DNA of 33,327 nt from Symbiodinium natans (lineage: Eukaryota > Sar > Dinophyceae > Suessiales > Symbiodiniaceae): the NCBI GenBank assembly GCA_905221605.1, contig CAJNDS010001128.1, forward strand, positions 1 through 33,327. The letters are read 5' to 3'. Positions 8,636 to 17,600 of this stretch are shown in pieces. The notes beneath the pieces are model-generated. The model was not told the origin of the DNA, searched no databases, and saw only the letters and a program-made list of their open reading frames with translations. The stretch's first letter is position 1; each line of letters starts with the position of its first letter. A program made the translations under genes and the position numbers.

Positions 8636-9830
8636 CCAACGTGCTGCTTCGCAACTCCTGGAAGGTGAAGAGACGGGACCAGCGTATGGTTCTGTGACCG
8701 CCGAGCGAGAGGTGGAGCCAAGACAGACAGCTGCAAGGGGTGGTGATTTGCAAAGGAGTGAAGTTAGGGGACTTCCAGCGCAAGGGAGTCCGGACTCGTC
8801 GCTTGTTGCAGCACACCGACCCGCAACAGATGGTCTTGGCTATGGCAGCTTACTGCAAGGAGAAGAGGTTGTACCAGGACCCTTTTCGCTTGAAGGTCAG
8901 CACCATGACGACCAAAGTGTAGAGCAGTGGACGGGACTTCCCGGAGAACAGTCTGGATGGTCGCCATCGACGCCTACAAGACACGTGCAGATGGAGTACA
9001 CCATGGCGACTGCAAGGACCGGAGCTGGAAGACAAGCGATGGTCAGCTGGGTCGCCAGGCTGACAGACTTCTTGCGGACGACTGCGACGACAGCTGGTGA
9101 GGTACAGGGTAGGGTTTTAGATGGTTTAGGCTGGGCGACATCCCAAGGGCACCCACAACAGCATCAACAACCACACCTGTCTCCAGCAGCAGCAGCAGGG
9201 CAACAGCCGCGGAGGTTGAACGGGTACCAGAGGACGCTGGATTTTTCGCCACCTGAGGAACTTCCTGGAACAACGTGGATGACGATGACACCGCCACCTC
9301 CACTTGCTACGGAAAGGTCGACGCCGCTGTTCACTCCGGAGCAAGTGCAGCGGTTGAGAGCGATGGAGAGAGAGGCTCCGTTGCTTCACACACCAGGCGC
9401 ACCATCGTCCACGTCCTCGGAGGAGATCCAGGCGGAGGTGCAGCGCCGGTTGCAGATCCTGATGCAGGAACAACAGGCAGAGACGCAGGCCTTGAGAGAT
9501 CAAGTGGAAACACTGCGACGTGAGCGAGACGTTCTCGAAGGAGTGCAAGGCCCGAGACTACCTCATGGCGATCGGGCTCAGCAGTCGCACGTCCTACCTC
9601 ATGGTGATCGGGCTCAGCAGTCGCACGTCCTACCTCCTGGTGATCGGGCTCAGCAGTCGCACGTCCTACCTCCTGGTGATCGGGCTCAGCAGTCGCACGT
9701 CCTACCTCCTGGTGATCGGGCTCAGCAGTCGCACGTCCTACCTCATGGTGATCGGGCTCAGCAGTCGCACGTCCTACCTCATGGTCAGCAGTCGCACGGC
9801 TCAGCAGTCGCACGTCCTACCTCATGGTGA
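8628..9830 (+). CDS. gag: Gag N-terminal region (frame 1 of 3)
   Basis: A 400-codon frame that starts with ATG inside the primer-binding site. It ends 44 bases into the frame-switching part of a tandem repeat. The N-terminal third is low in recognisable structure; a later ATG at 8991 (MEYTMATARTGAG) is an alternative start. Residues about 140-170 (VSWVARLTDFLRTTATTAGE) and the Pro-rich stretch after them resemble the N-terminal Gag of dinoflagellate copia elements as I know them. Residues about 265-305 form a coiled coil (IQAEVQRRLQILMQEQQAET). Six copies of HGDRAQQSHVLP follow, then a shifted tail and a stop. The same repeat and a second coiled coil continue in the next frame, so this is the front part of Gag, not a separate protein. 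Confidence 0.75.
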   Translation: MAAQRAASQLLEGEETGPAYGSVTAEREVEPRQTAARGGDLQRSEVRGLPAQGSPDSSLVAAHRPATDGLGYGSLLQGEEVVPGPFSLEGQHHDDQSVEQWTGLPGEQSGWSPSTPTRHVQMEYTMATARTGAGRQAMVSWVARLTDFLRTTATTAGEVQGRVLDGLGWATSQGHPQQHQQPHLSPAAAAGQQPRRLNGYQRTLDFSPPEELPGTTWMTMTPPPPLATERSTPLFTPEQVQRLRAMEREAPLLHTPGAPSSTSSEEIQAEVQRRLQILMQEQQAETQALRDQVETLRRERDVLEGVQGPRLPHGDRAQQSHVLPHGDRAQQSHVLPPGDRAQQSHVLPPGDRAQQSHVLPPGDRAQQSHVLPHGDRAQQSHVLPHGQQSHGSAVARPTSW

Positions 9831-12800
9831 TCGGGCTCAGCAGTCGCACGTCCTACCTCCTGGTGATCGGGCTCAGCAGTCGCACGTCCTACCTCATGGT
9901 GATCGGGCTCAGCAGTCGCACGCCCTACCTCCTGGTGATCGGGCTCAGCAGTCGCATTCCCTACCTCATGGCGATCGGGCACGACAATCGTATGGGCGAT
10001 CTGCCGAAGCAGCGCAAGCCTTGAAGGATGAGATTGATGCTTTGAGGAAAAGGAAGGCATTCATCATCGAGGAGACCGAGGGTGGAAGGGGAAGTCCGAC
10101 GTTGGAGCCAGGTCTAGTGGAAGGAAGCGATGAAGGCTTGCCAAAAGAGACTGGAGAAAATGGCCAGCCGCGTGAAGACGAGCGGGCTGACACCTCAAAG
10201 AGCACTTCAACTACCACTCCGACTGCAATGGATCTCCTTGGGGCGATTACGGCCGGAATGAGACAGCTGCAAGAGGCACAGGCCGGCATGATGAGCTCAA
10301 AGGGGTCCACAAAGGATGACAAGGAGGTAGTCAAGCCGGGGGTCACATCTCTACCTGAGCTGAAGGCACCAACCACCGACACAGCCCCCGTGGACCTACA
10401 GGACTGGCTGCAGTTGATCGAGGCGCCAATGAGCGACTTGAGTGACGGCAGCGAGGCATGGTGGGCAAGAGTACAAGAAGAGGCCCAGCGATGTTATCGA
10501 GAGTGGACAAAGGCGACCCCGTTGGAGAGGTTGAACTTGAAGGGGCCACGAGTCAAGGAGCTCGAAGAGGGGAAGTTCAGCAGAGTGAACGCCAGAGCGG
10601 CGTCCATGGTGATGCAAGCACTAGACTCCTCGGTGCGATCCGACTTGGTGTCAAGGAGGCTCACGTCCTCCACTGCCCAGGTGATCTTCAGGTTGCTCAC
10701 TTTGTACCAACCTGGCGGTGAAGGTGAGAAGAAGTTAGTCTTAGATCACCTCCAAAACCCTGAGCGCCAAACGGAACCATCCAAGGCTGCGGAAGCACTG
10801 AGGCAATGGGAGCGATGGCATGGAAGGGCAACGGCGGTGGGAGTGACGATTCCTGATGCAACTGTACTGGTCCGCGCACTCAGCAATATCACCCAGTCAA
10901 TTCTCGAGAAGAACCCCGAAGCTAGTTTCCGCACATCGTTGCTGAGAAACACCCTTCAAGTCGACACGAACCCCACGATGGAGAATGTGCTGGCCCTCCA
11001 TCGACATCTCCTCGCAGAGGCGGAAGGCCTCGCAGCAGGCGCAAAGAAGGGAAAGTCAAACCCTCCTACTGCAGAGGTGAACCCCCGCGGAGGACAGTCT
11101 GAGGCGCAGCCAAGGGTCAAGGGGCTGCAAGCAACCAGTGAGGAGAAGAAACAAGGATCGCCTTCACCAACGCCACCGAGTACTACGAAGCTGTGTAAGT
11201 GGTTCGCCAAGTCCGATGAGGGATGCAGGAGAGGGACCGACTGCACATTTTCGCATGAGTGGGGAGGCGTAGCAAAAACAGGCCGGTGCCTACTTTGTTC
11301 GGGCGTTGGCCATCAGAAGAAGGATTGCAAGGCTGGGAAGAGAGGAGCGGGAGCGCAAGCTACAACACCGAAGGCGAAGTCGAAGCCTGAGACAACTTCT
11401 ACATCCTACCAGCAACCCACGAACAAGGCCTTAGCCGCTGAGCATCAAGAAGGAGACCAACCTGCTGCAGAGCCATCGCCAACAACCAGCCCTACCTCGG
11501 CAACCGATAAGAGTTCGAAGCCTGAGCATGACGACCTGAAGAAGATGTTGGCGGAAGCTTCCAGCATGTTGAAGTCCATGATGACGTCTACAGCATCCTC
11601 GTCTTCCAACACCTCAACCGCGTCGACTGTGCCCACGTATGAGTCGATCCAACGCCAGCTAGATGAGATGAAGTTCAAGGCGATGAAGGTCGATGAACTG
11701 GGTGAAAAGAAGGAGGCCGTGGGGGAGGCAAAGGGCATCCAGCCAATGGTGGAAGACTCAGTCGAAAAGGGGGTCCTGTTGGATTCTGGATCGACGCATG
11801 TGTTGCGTCCTGCCAAGGGAGACCAGGAACTTCGAGACAGTAAGGAGGTTGCAGTGGTCCTTGCAAGTGAGGAAAGGAAGCTGCTGCACCAAACCCCTGA
11901 AGGAAGCATCCTGGTGGGCAAGTCTGGTGACAGGGAGGCGGTCCAATCCATCATCCCCTTCGGCAAGGTCATCGAGGTGTTAGGCTGCACCCTGAAGTGG
12001 ACGAAGGCTGGATTCCATCTTCATCACCCAAGACATGGTCGGATACGGACAAGGATCCGAGCCGGATGCCCCGAAATCACCGACGAAGGCCAAGCAGCTG
12101 CGATTATCGCTGAGCTGGAGATGAAGAAGGTGGAGGAGCTGAAGGCCAAAACCGTGGAGCTTCAGAAGCAGCTTGCAGCGATCCGCATGATGGAGGTGGA
12201 AAGAAGTGACTGGAAGGCGCAATTGGCCAAGTATGCAGAGACTGGAAACAAGCTTCATGGCCTCATGGCCCTATACCAGTCACCGATTTTCGCAGACATC
12301 CCAGAGGAGGTAAGACAGCGCCTCGTGCCGCAGATGGACGTGACGAGCAAAAATGGTTGGGATCTCTTGAAAGGCCTTCCTCTACCCCGAAGAATGCGTA
12401 AAAGGCTGTACGAGTCCGACCATTGGCTGCTGAACCTCTATAGCGGAAAGCCAAAGGGAAGTGACCCCATCCAGGCACTCACAGGCATGAAGAATGCTCA
12501 AGGGAAGGAAGTCCTGGTGATCAACGTGGATGTTCTCCTGTCAGACGCGTGGAACATGAACGGCGACGTCTACAAGGTGTTCCTTTGGGCAGCTATGACA
12601 TCGAAAATCAAGGGAGTCATAGGTGGCCCACCGTGTCGCACCTTCAGCGCGATGAGGCACAATCAAGTTCCCGGAGGCCCAGAACCTCTACGTTCAGCAG
12701 AGCATCCATGGGGATTGCCAACCTTGAGCGCAGCCCAGAGGTCCTATGCCCACAAGGACACGGAGCTGATAGCGAGGCAAATCTTCCTGTACCTTGTCGC

Positions 12801-14649
12801 GCAGGTGGCCAGAGAAGAAGACCAGGTGGGATTTGTTTTGGAGCACCCGGCAGATCCCAACAACTTCCTAGAGGGCGAAGGTTATCCTAGCCTTTGGAAC
12901 ACCCACTTGATGAAGATGCTCGAAAAGGAGGAGGAGAAGTGGGGTTTGAGAAAAAGGACCTTCGATCAAGGAGCTCTTGGACACCCCTGCCGAAAGCCAA
13001 CCACGGTGATCGAGAACCTTGGAATGGCAGATCTAGAAGGCCTCCGAGACGAGAGAGACACCAGAATCTCCCCGTTCGAGCTCGCTTCCAACGTAGTCGC
13101 GGAATGGGCCATGGGACTCAAAAGGTACATCGCAACTGGCCTCAAACATTGCGGGGAACTATGTGCGCCAAGGAATGGAGGGATCTCGCCAACTCTCGCC
13201 AAGCTCTCGAAGGAGGAGGGCTGGAAGCTGCATCTAGAAAGGGACCACACCCCGTACAGGAGGGATTGCGCTGTGTGCGTATCCGCATTGGGGACGGGAC
13301 GGCCCCACAGGAGAACCAAGCACAAGTCCGCGTATGTCCTATCAGTGGATATTGGGGGGCCGATGAGAACCTTGTCGAGGGATGCTTCAGGGAGGGACTA
13401 TCGTTACTTCCTTGCAGGCGCCTACACATTCCCACGGTTCCCGAACCTCAAGCCCGAGAAAGACCCCAAGCCTAGCGAAATGGCATCCATGGACTACGAC
13501 TTCAAGAACCTCGATATGGAACCGGAGCTACGAGAAGAAGACGAGCTGTCCTACGTTCCCTCGGAAGATCCAGAACATGCAGATTTAGTTCGGGAATTGG
13601 AGGAGCAGCTCAAAGACTTAGAAGAGCAGTCGCAACCGGAGCTCCGAGCAGTAGCCGCTGAAGGTGAAGGAGGTCTGTGGGATGACGATGAGATTGCCCA
13701 AAAGGAAGCAGAGGAACAGAAGGATGAAGAAGATGGAGGATTGGAAATGGATGTTATCTATTTCATGAAGCCTCTGAGAAAAAAGAACAGCAAGGCAATC
13801 ACGAGAGCCATCCAGGAGATCTACCTTCAACTTCGTGCCGAGAATTTGCCGGTGGCAAGAATCCACTCGGACCGAGCCCATGAGCTCCAGTCCGAACCTT
13901 TGCGAGAGTGGGCCTTAGACAGGGACATCTTGTTGACGAGGACGGAAGGACAGTCGCCAGCAAGCAACGGCACAGCAGAAAGGGCGGTACGGTTCTTGAA
14001 GGGGAAGGCTCGGCTACTTCTTCGGGCTGCAGACCTTGGAGTTGAACATTGGTGCACGGCGATGAGTACGGCAGCCCATCGTCAACGTGAGGCAAGGCTA
14101 AGACCCGAAGGTGAGCCACCACCATGTCCATATGGAGCACGCGTCGCGATCAAGAGAAAGATCTATGGAGAAGGGGGCCGCCATGATCTCCGATTGAAAT
14201 GGACCACTGGAAGGTACATGGGCCCAGTGTGGGACGTGACCAAGGGAGAGGCGATCCTCCAAGATGAGAACAACCGCTTCACCGTCTCCACTCACATGCG
14301 ACCGCACCTCAAGGAACCAGAACCGGTAGACGAGGAACCAGTTGTGGAAGTAGAGTTTCGAGACCCAGTGTATCGGTTGAGGAGGAAGACTACCTTGGAC
14401 CCACCCCATGAAAGAGCCCTACACTTAGAAGGGGAGACTGAGTCTTGGCCAAGGAAGGAACGAAAACCCTACGTGGAAGCTCTCATGGACTCGGAGATTG
14501 TCAAGGGAGTGGCGGCGCGCATCAAGAGAACCAACCTGAAAAAGAACGGTGCGTATGACTCCTCCAGCAAGTACTCCACCTACGGCGCGTACCAGTATGG
14601 AGGGATGGTGGGACTACATCGGCAACGAAGAAAAAACGAGATGAGGTGA
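9520..14649 (+). CDS. gag-pol: Gag-protease-methyltransferase-like-integrase polyprotein (frame 2 of 3)
   Basis: An open frame of 1,709 codons counted from GTG at 9520. No convincing start exists, so translation probably enters from the upstream gag frame. Residue numbers count from 9520. After the repeat, a coiled coil (AAQALKDEIDALRKRK) precedes a helical capsid-like region, about 290-505. A CCCH finger (C559, C569, C575, H579) is followed by a CCHC knuckle (C590, C593, H598, C603). The aspartic protease has LLDSGSTH with D755. A cytosine-5 methyltransferase-like domain spans about 968-1200 (LYSG near 973-976; GGPPC 1035-1039; E1108 in VLEHP; HPCRKPT near 1155-1161). Integrase follows: zinc ligands H1238, H1243, C1250, C1253 and catalytic D1277, D1451, E1487, with exactly 35 residues between the last two. 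An acidic insert of about 90 residues separates D1277 and D1451. The frame ends at TGA 14647-14649, just past a -1 slippery site. Confidence 0.9.
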   Translation: MSETFSKECKARDYLMAIGLSSRTSYLMVIGLSSRTSYLLVIGLSSRTSYLLVIGLSSRTSYLLVIGLSSRTSYLMVIGLSSRTSYLMVSSRTAQQSHVLPHGDRAQQSHVLPPGDRAQQSHVLPHGDRAQQSHALPPGDRAQQSHSLPHGDRARQSYGRSAEAAQALKDEIDALRKRKAFIIEETEGGRGSPTLEPGLVEGSDEGLPKETGENGQPREDERADTSKSTSTTTPTAMDLLGAITAGMRQLQEAQAGMMSSKGSTKDDKEVVKPGVTSLPELKAPTTDTAPVDLQDWLQLIEAPMSDLSDGSEAWWARVQEEAQRCYREWTKATPLERLNLKGPRVKELEEGKFSRVNARAASMVMQALDSSVRSDLVSRRLTSSTAQVIFRLLTLYQPGGEGEKKLVLDHLQNPERQTEPSKAAEALRQWERWHGRATAVGVTIPDATVLVRALSNITQSILEKNPEASFRTSLLRNTLQVDTNPTMENVLALHRHLLAEAEGLAAGAKKGKSNPPTAEVNPRGGQSEAQPRVKGLQATSEEKKQGSPSPTPPSTTKLCKWFAKSDEGCRRGTDCTFSHEWGGVAKTGRCLLCSGVGHQKKDCKAGKRGAGAQATTPKAKSKPETTSTSYQQPTNKALAAEHQEGDQPAAEPSPTTSPTSATDKSSKPEHDDLKKMLAEASSMLKSMMTSTASSSSNTSTASTVPTYESIQRQLDEMKFKAMKVDELGEKKEAVGEAKGIQPMVEDSVEKGVLLDSGSTHVLRPAKGDQELRDSKEVAVVLASEERKLLHQTPEGSILVGKSGDREAVQSIIPFGKVIEVLGCTLKWTKAGFHLHHPRHGRIRTRIRAGCPEITDEGQAAAIIAELEMKKVEELKAKTVELQKQLAAIRMMEVERSDWKAQLAKYAETGNKLHGLMALYQSPIFADIPEEVRQRLVPQMDVTSKNGWDLLKGLPLPRRMRKRLYESDHWLLNLYSGKPKGSDPIQALTGMKNAQGKEVLVINVDVLLSDAWNMNGDVYKVFLWAAMTSKIKGVIGGPPCRTFSAMRHNQVPGGPEPLRSAEHPWGLPTLSAAQRSYAHKDTELIARQIFLYLVAQVAREEDQVGFVLEHPADPNNFLEGEGYPSLWNTHLMKMLEKEEEKWGLRKRTFDQGALGHPCRKPTTVIENLGMADLEGLRDERDTRISPFELASNVVAEWAMGLKRYIATGLKHCGELCAPRNGGISPTLAKLSKEEGWKLHLERDHTPYRRDCAVCVSALGTGRPHRRTKHKSAYVLSVDIGGPMRTLSRDASGRDYRYFLAGAYTFPRFPNLKPEKDPKPSEMASMDYDFKNLDMEPELREEDELSYVPSEDPEHADLVRELEEQLKDLEEQSQPELRAVAAEGEGGLWDDDEIAQKEAEEQKDEEDGGLEMDVIYFMKPLRKKNSKAITRAIQEIYLQLRAENLPVARIHSDRAHELQSEPLREWALDRDILLTRTEGQSPASNGTAERAVRFLKGKARLLLRAADLGVEHWCTAMSTAAHRQREARLRPEGEPPPCPYGARVAIKRKIYGEGGRHDLRLKWTTGRYMGPVWDVTKGEAILQDENNRFTVSTHMRPHLKEPEPVDEEPVVEVEFRDPVYRLRRKTTLDPPHERALHLEGETESWPRKERKPYVEALMDSEIVKGVAARIKRTNLKKNGAYDSSSKYSTYGAYQYGGMVGLHRQRRKNEMR
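9556..9992 (+). repeat. 36-bp tandem repeat inside gag, with one 43-bp frame-shifting unit
   Basis: About 12 units of 36 bp encode HGDRAQQSHVLP or PGDRAQQSHVLP. One irregular unit at about 9780-9822 is 43 bp long, 7 more than the rest, so the same peptide moves from the first frame to the second. Units before it read correctly in frame with 8628; units after it read correctly in frame with 9520. In the wrong frame the units read MVIGLSSRTSYL. Copies differ mainly at the first codon (CAT or CCT), which indicates very recent expansion. Confidence 0.9.
12400..13130 (+). other. cytosine-5 DNA methyltransferase-like domain within the polyprotein
   Basis: Lies between protease and integrase, where copia elements normally have no enzyme domain. 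Visible motifs follow the order of the C5-MTase family: LLNLYSGKPKG (motif I-like, normally DLFSGxGG), VLVINVDVLL (motif II-like), VIGGPPCRTFS (motif IV with the catalytic Pro-Cys, C1039), VGFVLEHP (motif VI-like, Glu kept but ENV not exact) and ALGHPCRKPTTV (similar to the YGxPxRKPT segment of phage-type enzymes). The motif I glycines are reduced, so activity is uncertain. I infer a Rossmann methyltransferase fold, active or decayed. DNA methyltransferases captured by dinoflagellate retrotransposons have been reported, but this divergent form may be distinct. Confidence 0.65.
14631..14637 (+). promoter_or_regulatory. candidate -1 ribosomal frameshift site A AAA AAC
   Basis: The heptamer A AAA AAC lies in the exact register needed for simultaneous slippage from the frame of the upstream ORF (codons AGA AAA AAC GAG). 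A -1 shift continues with CGA GAT GAG GTG AAG, the open frame that encodes the dioxygenase-like domain and reverse transcriptase. The upstream frame meets TGA ten bases later. A AAA AAC is one of the classic eukaryotic and retroviral -1 sites. I could not find a convincing downstream stem or pseudoknot by eye. A missing A in the six-A run would give the same picture. Confidence 0.55.
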
Positions 14650-17600
14650 AGGCTATGGTGGAGCTGATCAAGAAGGACTTCCCAGGTGAGTGCTTTACTT
14701 CGATCACGCTGGTAAAGGATGCGGCCCTACCGCCCCACAAGGATAAGTACAACTGGAAAGGAAGCTGGAACCTCCTCTCGCCTTTGAAGGTTCCACGTGG
14801 AGGAGGCATATGGGAAGAATTGAAGCCTGGAGACGTGTTCACTGGCACCTACAAGGAAATGGAGGTGAAAGGAAGAATGGTGCAGGGCCAGCTGCACAAC
14901 CTCGACAAGCCGCAGCGGGTTAACCCCCATCGATTACACTCCCCAGTTCAAGGCGAACCAGGCGAAAGGGTGGTGATCGTGGGACATACAATCAACTCGT
15001 GGAAAAAGCTCAGTGGAGAAGACAAGAAAGAGCTGGAGGAGATTGGCTTTCCCATCCCGGAGATCGAAGAATTGGTGGAGGGATACGATCCGCAACGTGG
15101 AAGTGAAGAACCTCCCATGCAGTGTAAGGTGCACGTGGCAGAGGAGAACTTCCTGAAGAGCTACCCCGTCGAGGACATGGTAGAACGAATGGAAGATGAA
15201 ATCAAAATCGCGAAGGCGGCGAGCGACAGTCTGTACACAGACAACATCGAGGAGCTGCTTGCAACAATGGATGGAGACTTGGGAGTGGTGCACACCGTAC
15301 GACAAGCGGAGGTAGAGCCGAATCTCGTTGAATGGAAGGAAGCGCTCCAGGCCGAGATGGACGCCTTGGTGAACATGGGTGCGATCGAAAAGCTACGTGG
15401 TGCTGAAGCAAAAGCTCTGGCAAGGCAGCCAGGGGTTACCATCGTGCCCGGAAAAGGAGTGTACACGGTGAAGCCACCGCAAAGGCCGGGGAAAAGATTC
15501 CGAAGAAAAGTCCGGATCGTATCCTGTGGGAATCACGTCGAGAAGGCTGCAGACGAACAGAACTATTCGGGAGGAGCCGCTGCAGAGTCGGTGCGACTTG
15601 GAATAGCAGAATCTTCAAGAAGGAAGTGGAACATAGGAACGGGGGACATCAAGAACGCGTTCCTTCGGGCCCCGGTCCCGCCTGGGGTGGTTCTTGCTCT
15701 ACGCCCTCCCGCGATCTTAGTGAGAGCAGGCCTTGCAACGGCAGATGAACTTTGGCTCTGTCGGACTGCGATGTACGGCTACAGATCTAGTCCAAAGTGG
15801 TGGTCAGACTACCGCAACGGGAAAATGAGGGAGGCAGTCACGGAAATGAAGCGAACATTCCACCAAGGAGAAGTCGATCCAAATGTATGGCAAATCCGAG
15901 AAGAAGATGGAACCATCTGCGGATACATCATCGTGTACGTGGACGACGTGATGATCTCCGGCGAGGTGGACACGATCCGGGATGCGTACAAGTGGATCGA
16001 AAGCACTTGGGAAGCAACCCCCTTGGAAATCGCCTCCGAAAAGAGCGCAGTGAGGTTCCTGGGCATGGAGGTGCGGAAAGTGGCAGGTGAGGAGGGGGAG
16101 TTTGCGGGATACACGATCGATCAAAGCGGCTTCATCAAGGAGATCCTGAGGCATCGTGGAGTGGAGCGGAATCAACGTGCTCTCATCCCGGCACCCAAGG
16201 AATGGATGACCTTGGATCCCGAGCAATTTCCCCAGGCCGTCGACGAGCGCCAGATGAGAGAAGCCCAGTCACGAACTGGAGAACTATTATGGCTGGCCCA
16301 GAGAAGTCGACCAGACCTCTCCTATGTGACGAGTATCATGGGGAGCCTAGCCAGTAGAGACCCAGAGCGAGCAAACCGCATTGGCCAGCGCGTCTTGATG
16401 TACGTGAACGCGACACAGAACATGGCCCTCCACTACCGCAGCGACGGCGGGATGCTCCTCAACACCTATACTGATGCATCGTATGCTCCTGAAGGTGATC
16501 GCAGCCACGCAGGAATAATCACCTTTTGGTCGACATCCCCAATCTCATGGCGGAGCAGCCGCCAGTCACTGGTTACGACCAGCTCAGCCGAAGCAGAACT
16601 CCTCGCGGCGAGCGAAGGGGCAAGAATGCTCGAGTCGATCGACGCCTTGTTAGAGGACTTCGGCATCGTGGCAGAAAAGAAGACGCTGCTTGTGGACAAC
16701 AGCGCCGCGATAACGATCGCCACTAGCGAAGGGGGATCGTGGAGAACAAGACACCTGAAGGTTCGCCACAAAGCACTACGCCAAGAGGTGGAGGAAGGCC
16801 TGCTGAAGATCGAGTATTGTCCTGGAGAAGCCCAGTTAGCAGACGGTTTGACTAAAATGTTACCGTCGCAGCGGATGCTCATGCTAACGCGATTCTGGGG
16901 ACTATATGGAAGCCAGGATGAGGAGGGGTCAACTACTTTGCTGAAAATCTGCAAGAGTGCGGAAGAGGAGGCGAACACGACCCAACCCGAGAACAGCAGC
17001 AGCAACCTCACCCCAACACACACGACAGCCCGAAGGCAAGACACCTTGGGATGTTGCCTAGGGTTACTAGTGTTTCTTCAAGGTTTGGTTTCTGGCGAAG
17101 GCAGGAAGGCAGTCGGAGCTGAAGATGATGAAGAGCCCATGGCGGTGGACTCATCATTGGAGTTCTATGCGATGGTGCTCATGGTGATCATCTGTGCAGT
17201 GGCCCTGTGGGAAGGTGCGAAATCACTCACGAGGTCCACTTCGCAGGCTGCACGCTTGAGATCTTTGGCCCCAGAACCACAGGAGCAAGGGTTGCACAAG
17301 CAGAACCTGCGAAGGCTTAACCGGCTGTTGAAGCGAGGTCCAGAAAACCTGAGCAATGACGAGAAGCAGGACTTGATTGAGTTGGCGGATGGAGCAGGTG
17401 TGGATATCTCAGGCGTCGTGCTAGGCGCGACGAAACGAGAAAGACTCCCATCGCCGAACCCCCCGACACCGGTTCGAGATCCCACGCTGGACAATGAACT
17501 GGAAAGGATGTGGTTTGGTCAAGAAGCTTCATCATCAAGCTCTAGAACGCAGCTACCGGTTATGCCACCACCGCCTCCCCCGATCGAGTCGGTTCGACGC

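Noticed and set aside
9556-9992. CRISPR-like array of 36-bp repeats
   Set aside because: Units are directly adjacent with no spacers and encode a repeated peptide inside gag.
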